From positions 16,573,201 to 16,637,200 of the forward strand of contig CM037469.1 in the NCBI GenBank assembly GCA_021014325.1: a stretch of 64,000 nucleotides of DNA. Reading direction: 5' to 3'. The stretch's first letter is position 1, and each line of letters starts with the position of its first letter. Origin of the DNA: Plazaster borealis (taxonomy: Eukaryota; Echinodermata; Asteroidea; Forcipulatida; Labidiasteridae). The position numbers and the translations under genes are program-made. Below the pieces are notes generated by a model. That model had not been told where the DNA came from. It worked only from the letters and a program-made list of their open reading frames with translations, and searched no databases. Positions 1 through 12,700 of this stretch are shown in pieces.

Positions 1-75
1 TTTAAACAGCCCAAAGGTAATAATGTTTGTGAATGATTTCTGATGTGAAGAGGACTGAGGACACACTATGAAAAC

Positions 76-293
76 TTCCGGGTAAGAATTGACCCGGATC
101 CGGGTCCCGTGGGGCTTGACCCATTTCTGGGTCAATGTGACCCGGACTATGTTTCAAAATTACCCAGAAATGGGTCACACTGACGCAGAATCCGAGTTAA
201 AATCCAATTTTGGTAATACAATTTTCCGGGTCAACCTGACCCGGAAATGGGTCATGCCCCCTGGGGACTGGAACCCGGTTCAATTCTGACACT
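76..293. repeat. Palindromic GC-rich MITE, copy 1
   Basis: About 215 bp with inverted ends (AGAATTGACCCGG near 85 and its complement near 275-288) and repeated CCGGGT/ACCCGG and ACCCAGAAATGGGT blocks inside. A second copy lies inverted at about 5486. The short open frame across it is a by-product of the repeat. Confidence 0.75.
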
Positions 294-722
294 CTCTATA
301 TAGTGCATTTTCTCGGAAATAAAGAATTGAAAAGTAAACGTTTTATAAATTTATCAATAATTATTATTACAATTTAATTCCAAATGCATTCTTTTAGCAA
401 AACGCTGGGAGACAGAAGAGGCTTTGAGTTGCAGAAAACTACCTGAATGCCATCATACCTACTAGCGTCTCCAACTCGTCAATTATGCCGAGGAAACTTG
501 CTGTCAACGATGTCTCAAATTTATTGACTAAGATATTTAAGTTGTTAAAATACAAAGAAAATTCGTAAACATGTAAAAATCGTCTGTTCAATTATACTAT
601 CTTAGTTTGGTTGTATGATGTTTGTCTTGAAATCAGGAGGAATGGAATGAATTGCTTCTTCCTAGATACAAATTTGTACAACCCTTTTAAATAATAAGCT
701 TCGATCTTGCGAGTCTCCATAC

Positions 723-2547
723 CTCCACAAACTCCCTCATTGATGCAAGGATTCAACAAGACTGCAATCTCTATCTTCAGTAGATGAGACACTGCGCCTG
801 ATTCATCCTTACTCAAGACTAGGAAACTATCCTTTCCATGGAAGTTGGGATTAGGGGCGTAGGTAAACGAGGATGATACCCAACTCATCACCTCCTGAAA
901 TTCAAACCAAATCCAAACTTTATTTAGATTAGATTGGCAGTCAAGAAGATAGAATTTTAATTCCCAGGGGTGAATAGCTTGAAGCCTTCCCAACTCAAAA
1001 ATAATCTTACACCATATAGATAGTAACTCAAATTGTTTGACTCTGCATGTCAAATATAATACGTTTACCAGTGCAGTCTCCAACCTGGATTTTGAAGGGT
1101 CTGGGGTTGTCAGGTTGTTGACAATTTGAAGCTTTAAGAATAAAAGAGTAGTTTTTAATTTATTTATTTATTTCAAGACATTTATTTTCCACTCCAACAG
1201 AGAATCATCATAACAATAACAAAGAACAGTAAGATGATATTTGGAAATGGGGGCATAGCCAGAAAAGCCAAAGCTTGTGGTCGGTATGCCCGGACAAACA
1301 AAAACACAATGGACTAACATTAACAAGTACAGTGCGAGTAGGTTCGATATTTAACTAAGACAGAACAGACTCTTTGTGAACTAAATTAGTTAGTAGTTTA
1401 CAATCGACAAGCCGTTTAACCCATTCTCTTACCAATTTGTCAGCCACTCTCTGCATGCAAAAACATACTTGTCAGTTAGTGATTCGTTAAGCAGTCCATT
1501 GTGATTGGTGTAGTTTTTATTGCTAACTAATTGCTAACTAAACAACTAACATCCTCACCGCTTTTTGAGGTATTTCCAACCCACATGGAAGAACATTCCC
1601 TTCGCTGATACGAGGAAGTTGACTACAGTTCTGGCTCAGCGGGATTGATCTAACCTCATCTCTCATTGTGAGTACACCGTACGTTGTTGGTTGAATTAGA
1701 AGCGTCAAGTTATCATTGACGTCAACATCATAGGCCCCTATCACTGCCACCAGGTCTTTGTAAGCGATGTTGGTTCCTGTGTTCTGCTCTACTATTAGCT
1801 GCCATAAGAATCAGTGGGAAAGTGGAGGGTTTTGATTCGAATATAATAATAAGCAATACAGATTTTTATAACGCGCAAAACATAACCACCAATAGGAATG
1901 CTCAAGGCACTCACAAGGAGAAAAGTATTTAAAAATGGCGTGTCATTAGGTGTAATTTCAGCTTGTACAAAGTTAATACAGGTGTCACCCAGCATGGTAA
2001 GTATCACCGACTTCAACAATGACAGGAAAATGTGCCAAATTTTGACAATATGCTCTTTTCTCAACAAATACACATAAACACAATTTGTTGAAAACACTAG
2101 ACATAAATTTTATGAAATTAACAGCTTGAGATTTGTTGTTGTTGTTTGTGATTTGAAACATTGCATGGTGGGAAATCTATAATATGCTTTGGCAACATTC
2201 AATTGTATTTCTTACGTGCTGTGATGGTTCTGAAAAGAGCAAGTGATATATCAACTTGGTGTTCCAATCAGTATGCTCCGATTGTTCACGGGGCAAAAAT
2301 AGCTCATTAATTTAATGCCCTTTAAACAAAACAAAGAAATCTACTTACAGTTGCATCCCGTCCATTACCAGCAACTTCTCCATTCAGAGCGACATAGGAG
2401 TAAGGATGGTCATTGACTGGGTTGATCTCCATTGAGATATCGACGACAGTAGTCAAAGGATCAATCTCGCCCACGGTCTGTATCTCTCTCACTAGGAATA
2501 CAGAATAGAAAACTCTTTTTGATAAGGTCTTAAAAAACCCAACAAAC

Positions 2548-2594
<47 letters not shown>

Positions 2595-2906
2595 TTGTTA
2601 AACAAAAGGATATGTACGGAACATACAACAGACGGTCAGCTATTATCTTTCTTTAAGAAAGTCCTTACAAGTCCCGTTTTAAACGACTGGAATAATATTG
2701 TTCAATCTTGAGTATGAAGAAACTGATGTACTTACAAATAAGTTGAAACGTGAAACTGCCATGGCAGTCAGGACATGGTGTGAAAGAGAAGACACCATCC
2801 TCGGTGATAGTTGCTGATCCTAGTGGTGTCTCGTTATCAAGACCCAACTCAAAGACTAAGAAATCATCGTCCAGATCGCTTGCCTCGAATGAGTATTCCA
2901 GAGTGC
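723..2906 (-). CDS. Cadherin-like (NDxP) repeats leading to a possible EGF domain (exons 99-103)
   Basis: Exons 2736-2906, 2349-2491, 1915-2010, 1559-1798, 723-894. Three repeat units carry the NDxP and DxD signatures: EASDLDDDFLVFELG with VFSFTPCPDCHGSFTFQ; NPVNDHPYS; TPNDTPFLN with IGAYDVDVNDNLTLLI and FTYAPNPNFHGKDSFLV. This is the Tandem-95/cadherin-like type seen in large adhesion proteins, not classical cadherin, since the Ca-binding LDRE motif is absent. The final exon ends NPCINEGVCG in phase 1, which could be the start of an EGF domain completed beyond the window. Confidence 0.86.
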
Positions 2907-3697
2907 CTGCAATAGTAACAATAATAATGATAACAATGGACATTTGTAGTGCGACATGTCTGTCAGAAAAACACTCCTGGTGCTTAGAAAAAGAACTCTG
3001 CTATATAATAACAGTAATTAAAACCAAGACTGAAAAAATGTGTTTTCAAGTTAGTTTTAAAGATGGACAGAGTGTCTACGAGGATAAGTGGAAGAACATT
3101 CCAAAGAGATGGTCCAGCACGTAAGAGAAAACGATCTCCCCAAGTGTGTTTAGAACAAGGGATATTGAGAAGCATGGTGTTTGTAGAACGAAGCCGGCTT
3201 GTAGAAACACTTAGCTGTATTGAATCCTGGATGTATCTGGGAGATGTGCCATGTATTGAATGATAGATGAGGAGTAGAGCTTTGGTGGGGGTAGGGGGGA
3301 ATTTTAAAACAAATTACATCGGCGCGCTAGCCTGGGTTTGTTTCCTTAAACACGTTAAAGCTACAAACATGGGACCAAGGTGGTCCAAACAACTTTCGAA
3401 CGCGCGAGACTTGCACTGTCTATTGGGTTCTGATGTGTGAGATCTACCTTCATCTTCATCCATGGTAAAGATATCCACGAGATTTGCAATTTCTGGCGGG
3501 TCGTTGGGGATGGTATTGAGGACTTCAGTCAATGCAAACTGAGTCTCATGGCTGAAGAAAGAAGTTTCCTCTGCAGCGCGGCGTTGACGACTCCCTCCCG
3601 AGAGAGACGAGGTCCTTCCTCTAGTTTTACACACCTGGTACGAATTGAAAAATGGTAAAACATCCACCAAACTGATTTTAAAATGCTGATTTACCCC

Positions 3698-3731
<34 letters not shown>

Positions 3732-6700
3732 CATAAACAGACTAACTCTCAGCATTGTATCTTTGGAAAATGCGCTTTATAAGTCTTAATACTTATTTTT
3801 TTATATTATTAAATCATTTTGCCCTACGTGAAGTAGCAATGACGAATACTGATTTGGTAAGAAGGTAAAACTGTTTCCCCTCTCAGTTTACAGTGTGGAA
3901 ACATTAGATTATTTTGAACAGAAGAAAAAGAAGATGAACTTGAAAAGTTCAAGTCAGAATAATTTTCTGACAAACAAACCGCTGGAACAGAAGTAAACCC
4001 TCTACTTTATGTCTTTTCATCATTCTTTGAGGAGTTATTTCGTAAAATGAATATATATAACCTTTTTTTGAATGAATCAATTTTCAAAGAACTGTTAGGA
4101 GGAAATGGCGTACCTCCACACTTAGCTGATTGTTTTCCAGGTTGTACGTCACCCGATCAACATCGCTGCATGTTTTAGAAACATCTCGCCACTGAGAACT
4201 CTCTGAATAAAATAAAGATGTTACTGTGAGTTTTATTTATACTGATTAAAAATTAGTCCAGTGAGGTACCTTCGTATCCTGAATTTCTCCTTTGTTGTTT
4301 GCACCTCACACCCAGCTCAAACAGTTGTGTTTGAATAAATGGGGGAAACCAAATAAATCAGGAAGTGAGTTAAAATTCGGTTTACCCATTTTTTTAAATA
4401 TTCTTTTTAAAAACATTAGTTCGTATAGTCATTTTAGTGAGAGTTTAGAGCATTCATCAACTTCAATAAAGATATTTCCGTTTTCCTTATTTTTGACAAA
4501 TCATTTAAACAAATTTAAACTTTCAAAAGTCAACTTTACCACTGTCCCAATAAACGAGTCTGGGTTTGGCCTCTGCCCAATTTCCTGGTGTGTTGAGGGT
4601 GAGGTTGATGATCAGTGGACCTTGGAGCTCTGTCTGTCCCAAGCTGGTGACGTAGAAGAGAGGCTCATACACAAAACGAATCCTGAAAATTTAACAATTT
4701 CAATAATCTTCCATTTTGTTCCTTGTTAGAATTTTCTTTCGGTTATAAATCACCTTTATCATTAATTAATTTTAAAGAAAACCATTGACTGAATGTATCA
4801 TCAAATTGCTAAAAATATGTGTATGTAGCAGTTTTTTCCTCTGCAAAGTAAGAACACTTTAATAAGACCAATAATAGAAGAAACCTTTTTCTAAGAAGCC
4901 TTGAAGTCTTCTGTATGGTGTCTAGAGGATTACTGATGTAGGAGACATAATCCGGATTAGCATCAGATGTGAAATCCTCATTGGTTTTATTCCCATCCAA
5001 CAGACCAAGGATTATTGAACCACCCTGCTGGAGACCTGGGAGAAATTTGTAAAGAAGGGATGGTAATGTTGGAAACATAATCAGGATTAAGGTGAGGGCT
5101 GATATGAAATTTGCTCTGCTTAATTTCCATAACAACAAGATGGAAACAATTGATTTTATCTTCCCATGTCAGAGAAACATTTGATGACTTTTTTCTGACA
5201 TATCCGATATCTCGTAATTTTTCCTAATAGGATGTTACTTATTTAACTTGTACTTGGAATTATTCTCTTGTGCCTCACGATATTTGGTCAGCTTACCTCC
5301 AGTTGTAGCAATGGAGAACTCAAAATGGTTGTCTAGCGCCCCCCTTCGTCGTCTTCTCCTACCTTGTGGAAATCCCAGGACGAGATCTGTACCGTTTGAT
5401 GATGTCATCATCAAGTCATCCTCTCCTAAGAAACATCAAGTGAAAAAAAGGAAAATGTTTGTTTACTTTGAGATACGTGAATGTCAGGTAAATCCGGGTC
5501 CAAGAAGGTCTGACCGATTTCCGGGTAACTGACCCGGAAAAGGAAAAAAACATGGAATTTCAACTCGGAATCTGCGTAATTTTTGCCCTTTTATGTGTCA
5601 TTTTTGACACAATTTCTGGGGTTTTTAAACCCAGAAATGAGTCAGCCCTAAAGGGACCCGGATCCGGGTGAATTCTGTACCCGACATTTTTCAGGGCAAT
5701 TTGAAATATTTCAAAGCTTCAGAGATACACCCATAGGTCACCTAAAACAGTGGTCGTTCCTGCTGGCAGTATTTGACAGAGTAGTGCAGGGTTACACATC
5801 TTCATCCAAGAGTAAAGACATCTACACACAAAAACGAAAACAACACATTGTTGGTTACAAATATTACTGCAAAACATGTACAAAATGCTTAGGAGTAGAA
5901 AAATAATGTCATAAGCACAGGGTCTCTAGGTATAGACAATAAGCATTAGTACTGAAATGTCTCATAATGTTAATAACATATATAACTGGAGGTTCTACTG
6001 TTTTGCTAGTATTGCTTCTTATTGCATTACTGGCAAATATGAGTAACAGTGAAAGGGCTTTAGAATTAAGTATTAAGACACCCCTGATGTTTGACTTAAT
6101 TGACAGCTTGTGTGAGTTTACTTACTTCCCAGGTTCCATGTTAAATTTGGCATCTTGCTGACTTGTCATCTCATTACTGTCTTCTCGCTGAGCTTGGAAG
6201 TCAGTGATGTTGTACACCTCCTCTCTGCCATCAGCCGTAACAATGATTGACCCGTCTCGTATGGTCACCGAGCCCGATGAGTTGGTGCCTACCACCATGC
6301 AGGGGACAATGTCATCCAATAGCTCCACTGTGCTGCTCACACAATACTCTGTCAATTGAAATGTTTTGGTATACACTTGTAACACAATCAGTTTCTTTAG
6401 AACAACAATAACTCAATGCTGACTCCCCATACCTCCGAATAATAATAATAAGACAGGTCTGGCTACTGCCCTTGTCATCGATAAACGTGTTAATTTGGCG
6501 CTGGCCTACTCTGTATGAACATCATCGTATTAACAATTTAGTTATTTCCATATACACTGAAAATAATCTTCAAAAATTGTACCATATCGGTTGATGGACT
6601 CATCTTGAGGTTTGGACCAGGAGGTTCCCGTCTGTGTTGGGTAGTCACTCCTCCGCACGTCAGGTGGATAGACTTCCACTTCAAACTTCTGACTGAACAT

Positions 6701-9700
6701 GGAGGTGGTGTTGACATCATCCACGTAGGGTTCCTCAAAGAGAACCGTTACGCCTGGCGTGAGAAATGGATTCAAGGTAAAGAGCCATGAATCAAAGGAT
6801 CATTAGGAACCAGGGTTACATTAATACATTTCTGAAACTCATTCCTGGTACACCATTAGAAAGACAGCCGAATTAATTTCGTGTAAGGAATGGAATAAGA
6901 AGTGATTAAGACTCAAGGAACCTTTCTTTCTCAAACCGATCATCCAAATGAGTTTTCCAGGCAGTATTGACTTTACTTTACACGGCTGTTAGTATAAGTG
7001 ATCGTTTGTTTGTATAAATTGATATGTTTCAGAGTTAAACCTCTTTATATGGGTATGAAAGCAGCCATGCAAATAACTCGTTACCTACCATCAGATTCTA
7101 TCACAGTCTCCAAGCCAGCTCCATTGACACACTTCACAGTCACATAGTATGTTGTATTGTGTTGCAGTTGTCCTTCTAAGTTGCTATTGGAGGCTGTCTG
7201 GACCAACCCAACATTGACAAAGTCTTGTAAGTCATAAGCACCTCTGGATGTTCCAATGGCCCAATAATGCTCCTGAATGATGACAAAGAGCACAGCATAT
7301 CGCCTGAATCAGCTTCTAAAATACATTCAAATCTATGCAACGCCAACCATTGACAGAAACTTGTTCTTGTCATCTCGTTCTTCTGCCTGATCAGCCTATA
7401 GCTGGCGATTGCCAAGGGGCAATCACCGAGTCCAACAACCTGTTAAAATCCCTACTCTCAATAACAACTTAACCAAGAAATCTTGAGTAACACCAACGAT
7501 AAAACAAGTAATTTACCTTTATTTGACTTTGTATGTCTATGAACCTCCACAAGACCTTGATTGTGGAATTGGAAGACTGGAACCTTATTGGTTCATAAGC
7601 ATTGCGGTTGACATCAAAGTAGAAGAAAATATCTAGCTTTGCTGGTGTATCGTCAATGTAGAAACCGTTTGAAGATGAAGATGCTTCTTTACCATTCCCT
7701 AGGACACCCTTAACTGAGGAGATACATGAAAAATTATACATCAAATCATTAATTCACATGTGCATTCGATGATGGCGTTGGGAAGTGTTAGAGATTTAGA
7801 ACAATTTGATGGTTACATAGAAAATTATTTGAGATAATTATTTCCTTATAACCTTTCAGTCTCTTATCAAACTATTTATAATTATTACCAAACCTACCTG
7901 TCAGGAAGAAAGGAGAGGCTAAGCCATCCTCTTCGGAAGCAGATAAAGTAGCATTTGTGTCGTTCATTGTCGTGTTAAGGAGCTCCAGTTTCGGCAGAGT
8001 CAGGTTGGTGAGTGTGAATGTGATGGAGCTTTCTTCCATGGAGCATGACTGGTTACACTGGTACCGATCACATGGATTGATACAAGGTACACACGGCCGG
8101 GAAATCTATACAAAATAAATACACAACTTACTGTACAAATTTATATTGGGCGACTTATTGGTCTTTGTTTTTTGTAACAATTGGCGTCAAAAAACTCTCT
8201 TAAAATGAGGCGTTAAAGATGTACACGTTTGGTAATTACTCAAAACATATATTAGCACAAAAACTGACTTGGTAACGAGCAACAGAGAGCTGTTGATAGT
8301 ATAACACATTGTACACTGTACACGCACGTTTGGTAATTACTCAAAACATATATTAGCACAAAAACTGACTTGGTAACGAGCAACAGAGAGCTGTTGATAG
8401 TATAACACATTGTGAGAAACGACTCCCTCTGAAGTAACGTAGTTTTTGAGAAAGAGGTAATTTCTCACTAAAATAATAAACAAACTTTTTATTCCTATCT
8501 GAAAGCACACAAATTTGTTCAACAAAGGTGTTTTTTCTTTCATAATTTTCTTGCAACTTCGATGACCAATTGAGCCCAAATTTTTACAGGCTTGTTATTT
8601 TATGCATATGTTGGGATATAACAAGTGAGAACACTGGTCTTTGACAATATTACCAAACGTGTACGATGCCTTAAAAAAAAGAGAAAAAACAAAGAGATAC
8701 AGAGCAATTTTCAGTGTACCCTGCCTTATCAGTCAAAACACACAAGACTTGATTTAATCTTAACAGTTTTTTCATAGTTTTTGGTCTTCTCTTGAAAGAC
8801 TGAACAAATTAATGAAGATCACTTGACGGTAAGATGGTCTTTTTATATCGACAGTAGAAACCCACCTTATTACATTTAAATGAACCACCCATAATTATGC
8901 CAATATATTAGATTGTTGTTTGGACTACAGTTAGTACCATACCTCCTTAAATGCTTCGATGTCAGTTTTTCCCGCTTCACTGCCGACACCAGCGAAATAT
9001 CGGAAAACGGGACTGGTACCTGCCCTGAATGGTAACCCATAGCGGCATAGCATGCTAGCATCCGGAGGCATCCTGTAAACAAACGTTACATTTGTTTTTC
9101 ATTGTTCTATTTCAGTCTTATGAGGTTTATTTTGCTATGTAATTATCATGGTCAGGCTTAGTAAATACAATTTAAAAAAACAATACCTCTTAAGATGCCC
9201 CAAGATGACGTTTATAAAACAAAAGCAAAATAGATCTCTAGGAATGTTTCAATTTTTTATAAAGCATGATGCCTATTTTGTATTAGTTTAATAACAATTA
9301 AACTCACGAACTGACTAAATTAAGTGATTTGTTTCTAACTTCACCACTGCCGACAAGAACACAAAAACTGAACAATAAACTCTAAAGATTTGTTGAGGGA
9401 AGAATGCAACAAATTTATGAACACACCTTAGGTTTCGAATGGTTGCCGTAGCAGTCGGTGGATTGAAGGGGTTCTCTAGATCAGCAACATAGTTATCTCT
9501 GTTGAAGACATGAAGGATGAGTTTGGTGGAAGAAGACATCACTGGGATACCGGTCAATGAAGAGAGCAGATTGCCATCGATGTAGACTTTAAATGACCAC
9601 TCGTCCTGTCAACAAAATTTGAAAAAAGAAGCTCACTGGCAAAATGTACAGAAATGACTGCTCATCATGTCAAAATGTGTTTAAAATTGTCAAAATATTC

Positions 9701-12700
9701 ATTGAGAGAGTTTTACGGGTAGTCGTCCAATGAATATTTATTTAGAAATTTGTAAAAAATTACGAAAACTGTCAAAAAATATTATATATAAACTAAAAGT
9801 GCTAACCGCATTTTATTTTAAATTCCCATGAAACAAGTTGAAAAGATAAAATGTGTACTTTACAATGATGTATCCAAGCAGTACAGATGTTACAAAGTTG
9901 TTAATATTTGCGCTTGAGGGATGACCGATTTTACAACAATATTTGTTATGGGTAAATGTACCTCTTTCGCATCAAATGGCATGACATTAAAGTGAATAGA
10001 GTAGTGACGTTCCTCCATGGAGGGGTCAAAGTCAAGATCTACAGACTGTGACATCATCCACCATTCATCTTCAAAATAACGACACCACAACACGACTTGT
10101 GACGCATTGCCATCTAAGGTAGAAGTCAAAGAAAATAGTGTCAATAGTAACTAATGAGTGTGGTTTGAGGGAAAATGAAAGTATGAGTTTATGTTCAATG
10201 AAAATAACTTGTTATTTAAAATAAAAATGAAATCAAATCAATGTATAATTCTTCCAATGATTACTTGTAAATGACCAGCAACTACACTGATAACTGTTTA
10301 AAAACCCTAACGAGTTTAAACTTTAACCATGTAACAACTGGATGAGTTTAAGTCCACCAGCATTAAGTCGAGATGTTTACACTGACTATGCAACAAATTA
10401 TATATGACCACCAAAAATGAAGACCTTCTGAAAAAAGCTACTAACTTGGACGCAACTGGAGACCACAGGCTCTCTGTGTAGTCCATCTGCCGCTGTCTTC
10501 ATCAAAAATGTCATCACCATCCTCATCATTTTTACGAATGGTCCATGGTTTTCGTGTCACCTGTTGCACTTCCTCCGTGTATACTTGAGTTGATCTTGCA
10601 GTGGTCATGTCTTTCGCTAACTCAGCTGCTGTGCTATTTACTGTCGAGTTATCAGAAATTGTGTTGCCGATTCCAAGGAAATCTTCACAGTTGCACTGAG
10701 GGCAATCAGACTGTTTTCAGAAAAATTAGGAAGAAACCAATTATGTAACATTTAAACTCTTGCTAAACTCTCAATCTAGAAATACATTGTGGCGAGTCGT
10801 GGCCTCAAGCGCTGGTGTTTCTGACTCAGCAGAGTGAGGTCTCGAGTCCCGGTCGTGGCACTTGCGTCCTTGAGCAAGATGCTATACCTTAATTGCTTTG
10901 TCCTTCGGATGGTACATTAAGCATTATAGGTCCCAAGTTCTAGGACATGGTAATACACGTAAAATAACCCAGAAGACTTATCGTTGAAGAGTAGAGGTGT
11001 TTCTGGTTCACATAGCAAGCACCCTTGTTTACAGGTTTCCTTGGGCTTGCGAGCGACAGTGATTAAGTTCACTTATAATGTATTCTTGGTTCAATTACCA
11101 GAAACATATCATAATAATACTAATACTAATAATAATAATAAAACCAATGTGAGAACCCTTCACAGGTCTTGATTTCAAAGGAAAGGAGTAAAACAAAACT
11201 CTTCAAACATGAGTTGATTATCAAAAGTGTCTTTTTCGATTTTGTTTTCTCAAAATGGTGAGACCTTTAATCAGAGCCGAACACATATTGTTACATTATT
11301 GATTGTCAGTGTAAAACGGAAACATTGCATTCGGATTGGGTGCCTTTGGGCTACAAAACGTCTATTTACAAATAATATGTTTGAAAAGTGGTTTTTACAA
11401 GTAGATTGGAACGATTCACACACATATCCCTCGAACCTGTGTGGTTTTCCTTCTGAGTTCGTGAAATAAAACAGTCCGTAACTGTGGGAATCAAAACAAT
11501 GTTCTGAAAAACTGCAAAACATTAAAGAAAAGTGCATTACCTGATTGAAGGGTAGTGCATAGCAACACTGGCATATCCCTTCTCGCCAATTCTCAGGTCC
11601 ACCAAAGTCATACTCTCCTACCACTCTATCTGGACCATCCCAGAACAAAACACTTGTAATGCTGTGAAGGTCTGATGATGCAGCCAACAGATCAAACTGA
11701 ACAGGAAACATGACAAGAAAACTGTTCGTCACAAATAGGCAGATTTAAAACCAAATAGTAACACCATAACTTCTAAGCTTTGATGCATAGATATTTGCAC
11801 TACTGGTAAAATGCAAAGTTACTACTTTGTATGAAGAAGAGTTACTGCAGTTTGGGTAATAAGAAATCTTAATATAATTATCAGTTTCACTGAATATTTA
11901 GATTACAAACATTCTTTGATGCAGAAACAAAGTTGTCTATTGCATAACTTAGTTTACATTAAGTTGGGCAAGGTTTTGACAAATGCTATTTAAGAACCGT
12001 GTTTGGTATATTTTTAACTTATTACAATTCTGTTTAGATAAACGAAGTTGGTTTGCCAGGTAAAACTAATAATGAGCACTGACTTAATATCAGATCGTTA
12101 ATCAGTGAGTAAAAAACTCAATATCCTCTTGCCACTTCCACCTATTTATGGAGAACCTTTACCTCGTATTCAGAGCTCCGGACAATTTGTGCATTAATGA
12201 CATACGCTCCGGAGAGCATACGAGGTCCCATTGTATCTCGTTCCATCTTCAGTGACACACTTTCATCTGATGCAATTACCTAGGATAAACAATCAGGTGA
12301 AAGTATTAAAAAGTTGTTGTTATTTATTCGACGATTTTTGTTATTTGTTCGATCATTTTGCCACCGTTGCTGTTACTGATCAGGAAACTGTGATTACTTG
12401 GTAGGTAAGGAAATCTCAATTTTAGAACTCTGTTTGGTAATTAGGTTTGTTACTGGTCTTCTACCGCTCAATCGTTATTTTCATCATCATGTTTCTCAGT
12501 GAATTAAAATAACGAAGAGCTTTCTCTGATTAATCTGGTGAAACTCAGGTGCCAATCCGAATGTAAGGTATCTTACCTGCTGATTTTGGTACGCTAAATC
12601 CCACTTGTCAATCCTCATGTTCCAAAGTCCGTTGAAATCCAATGCCAGCCACTTTGGATCAGTAAAAGAAATGTCTGTCAGAAGGCAGGGTGGCCCCTCT

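Noticed and set aside
4292..4729. 145-residue plus-strand open frame
   Set aside because: Antisense of exon 4540-4682 plus intron.
11271..11732. Stand-alone 153-residue minus-strand gene
   Set aside because: Only 11541-11696 is exon; the rest is read-through into the flanking introns.
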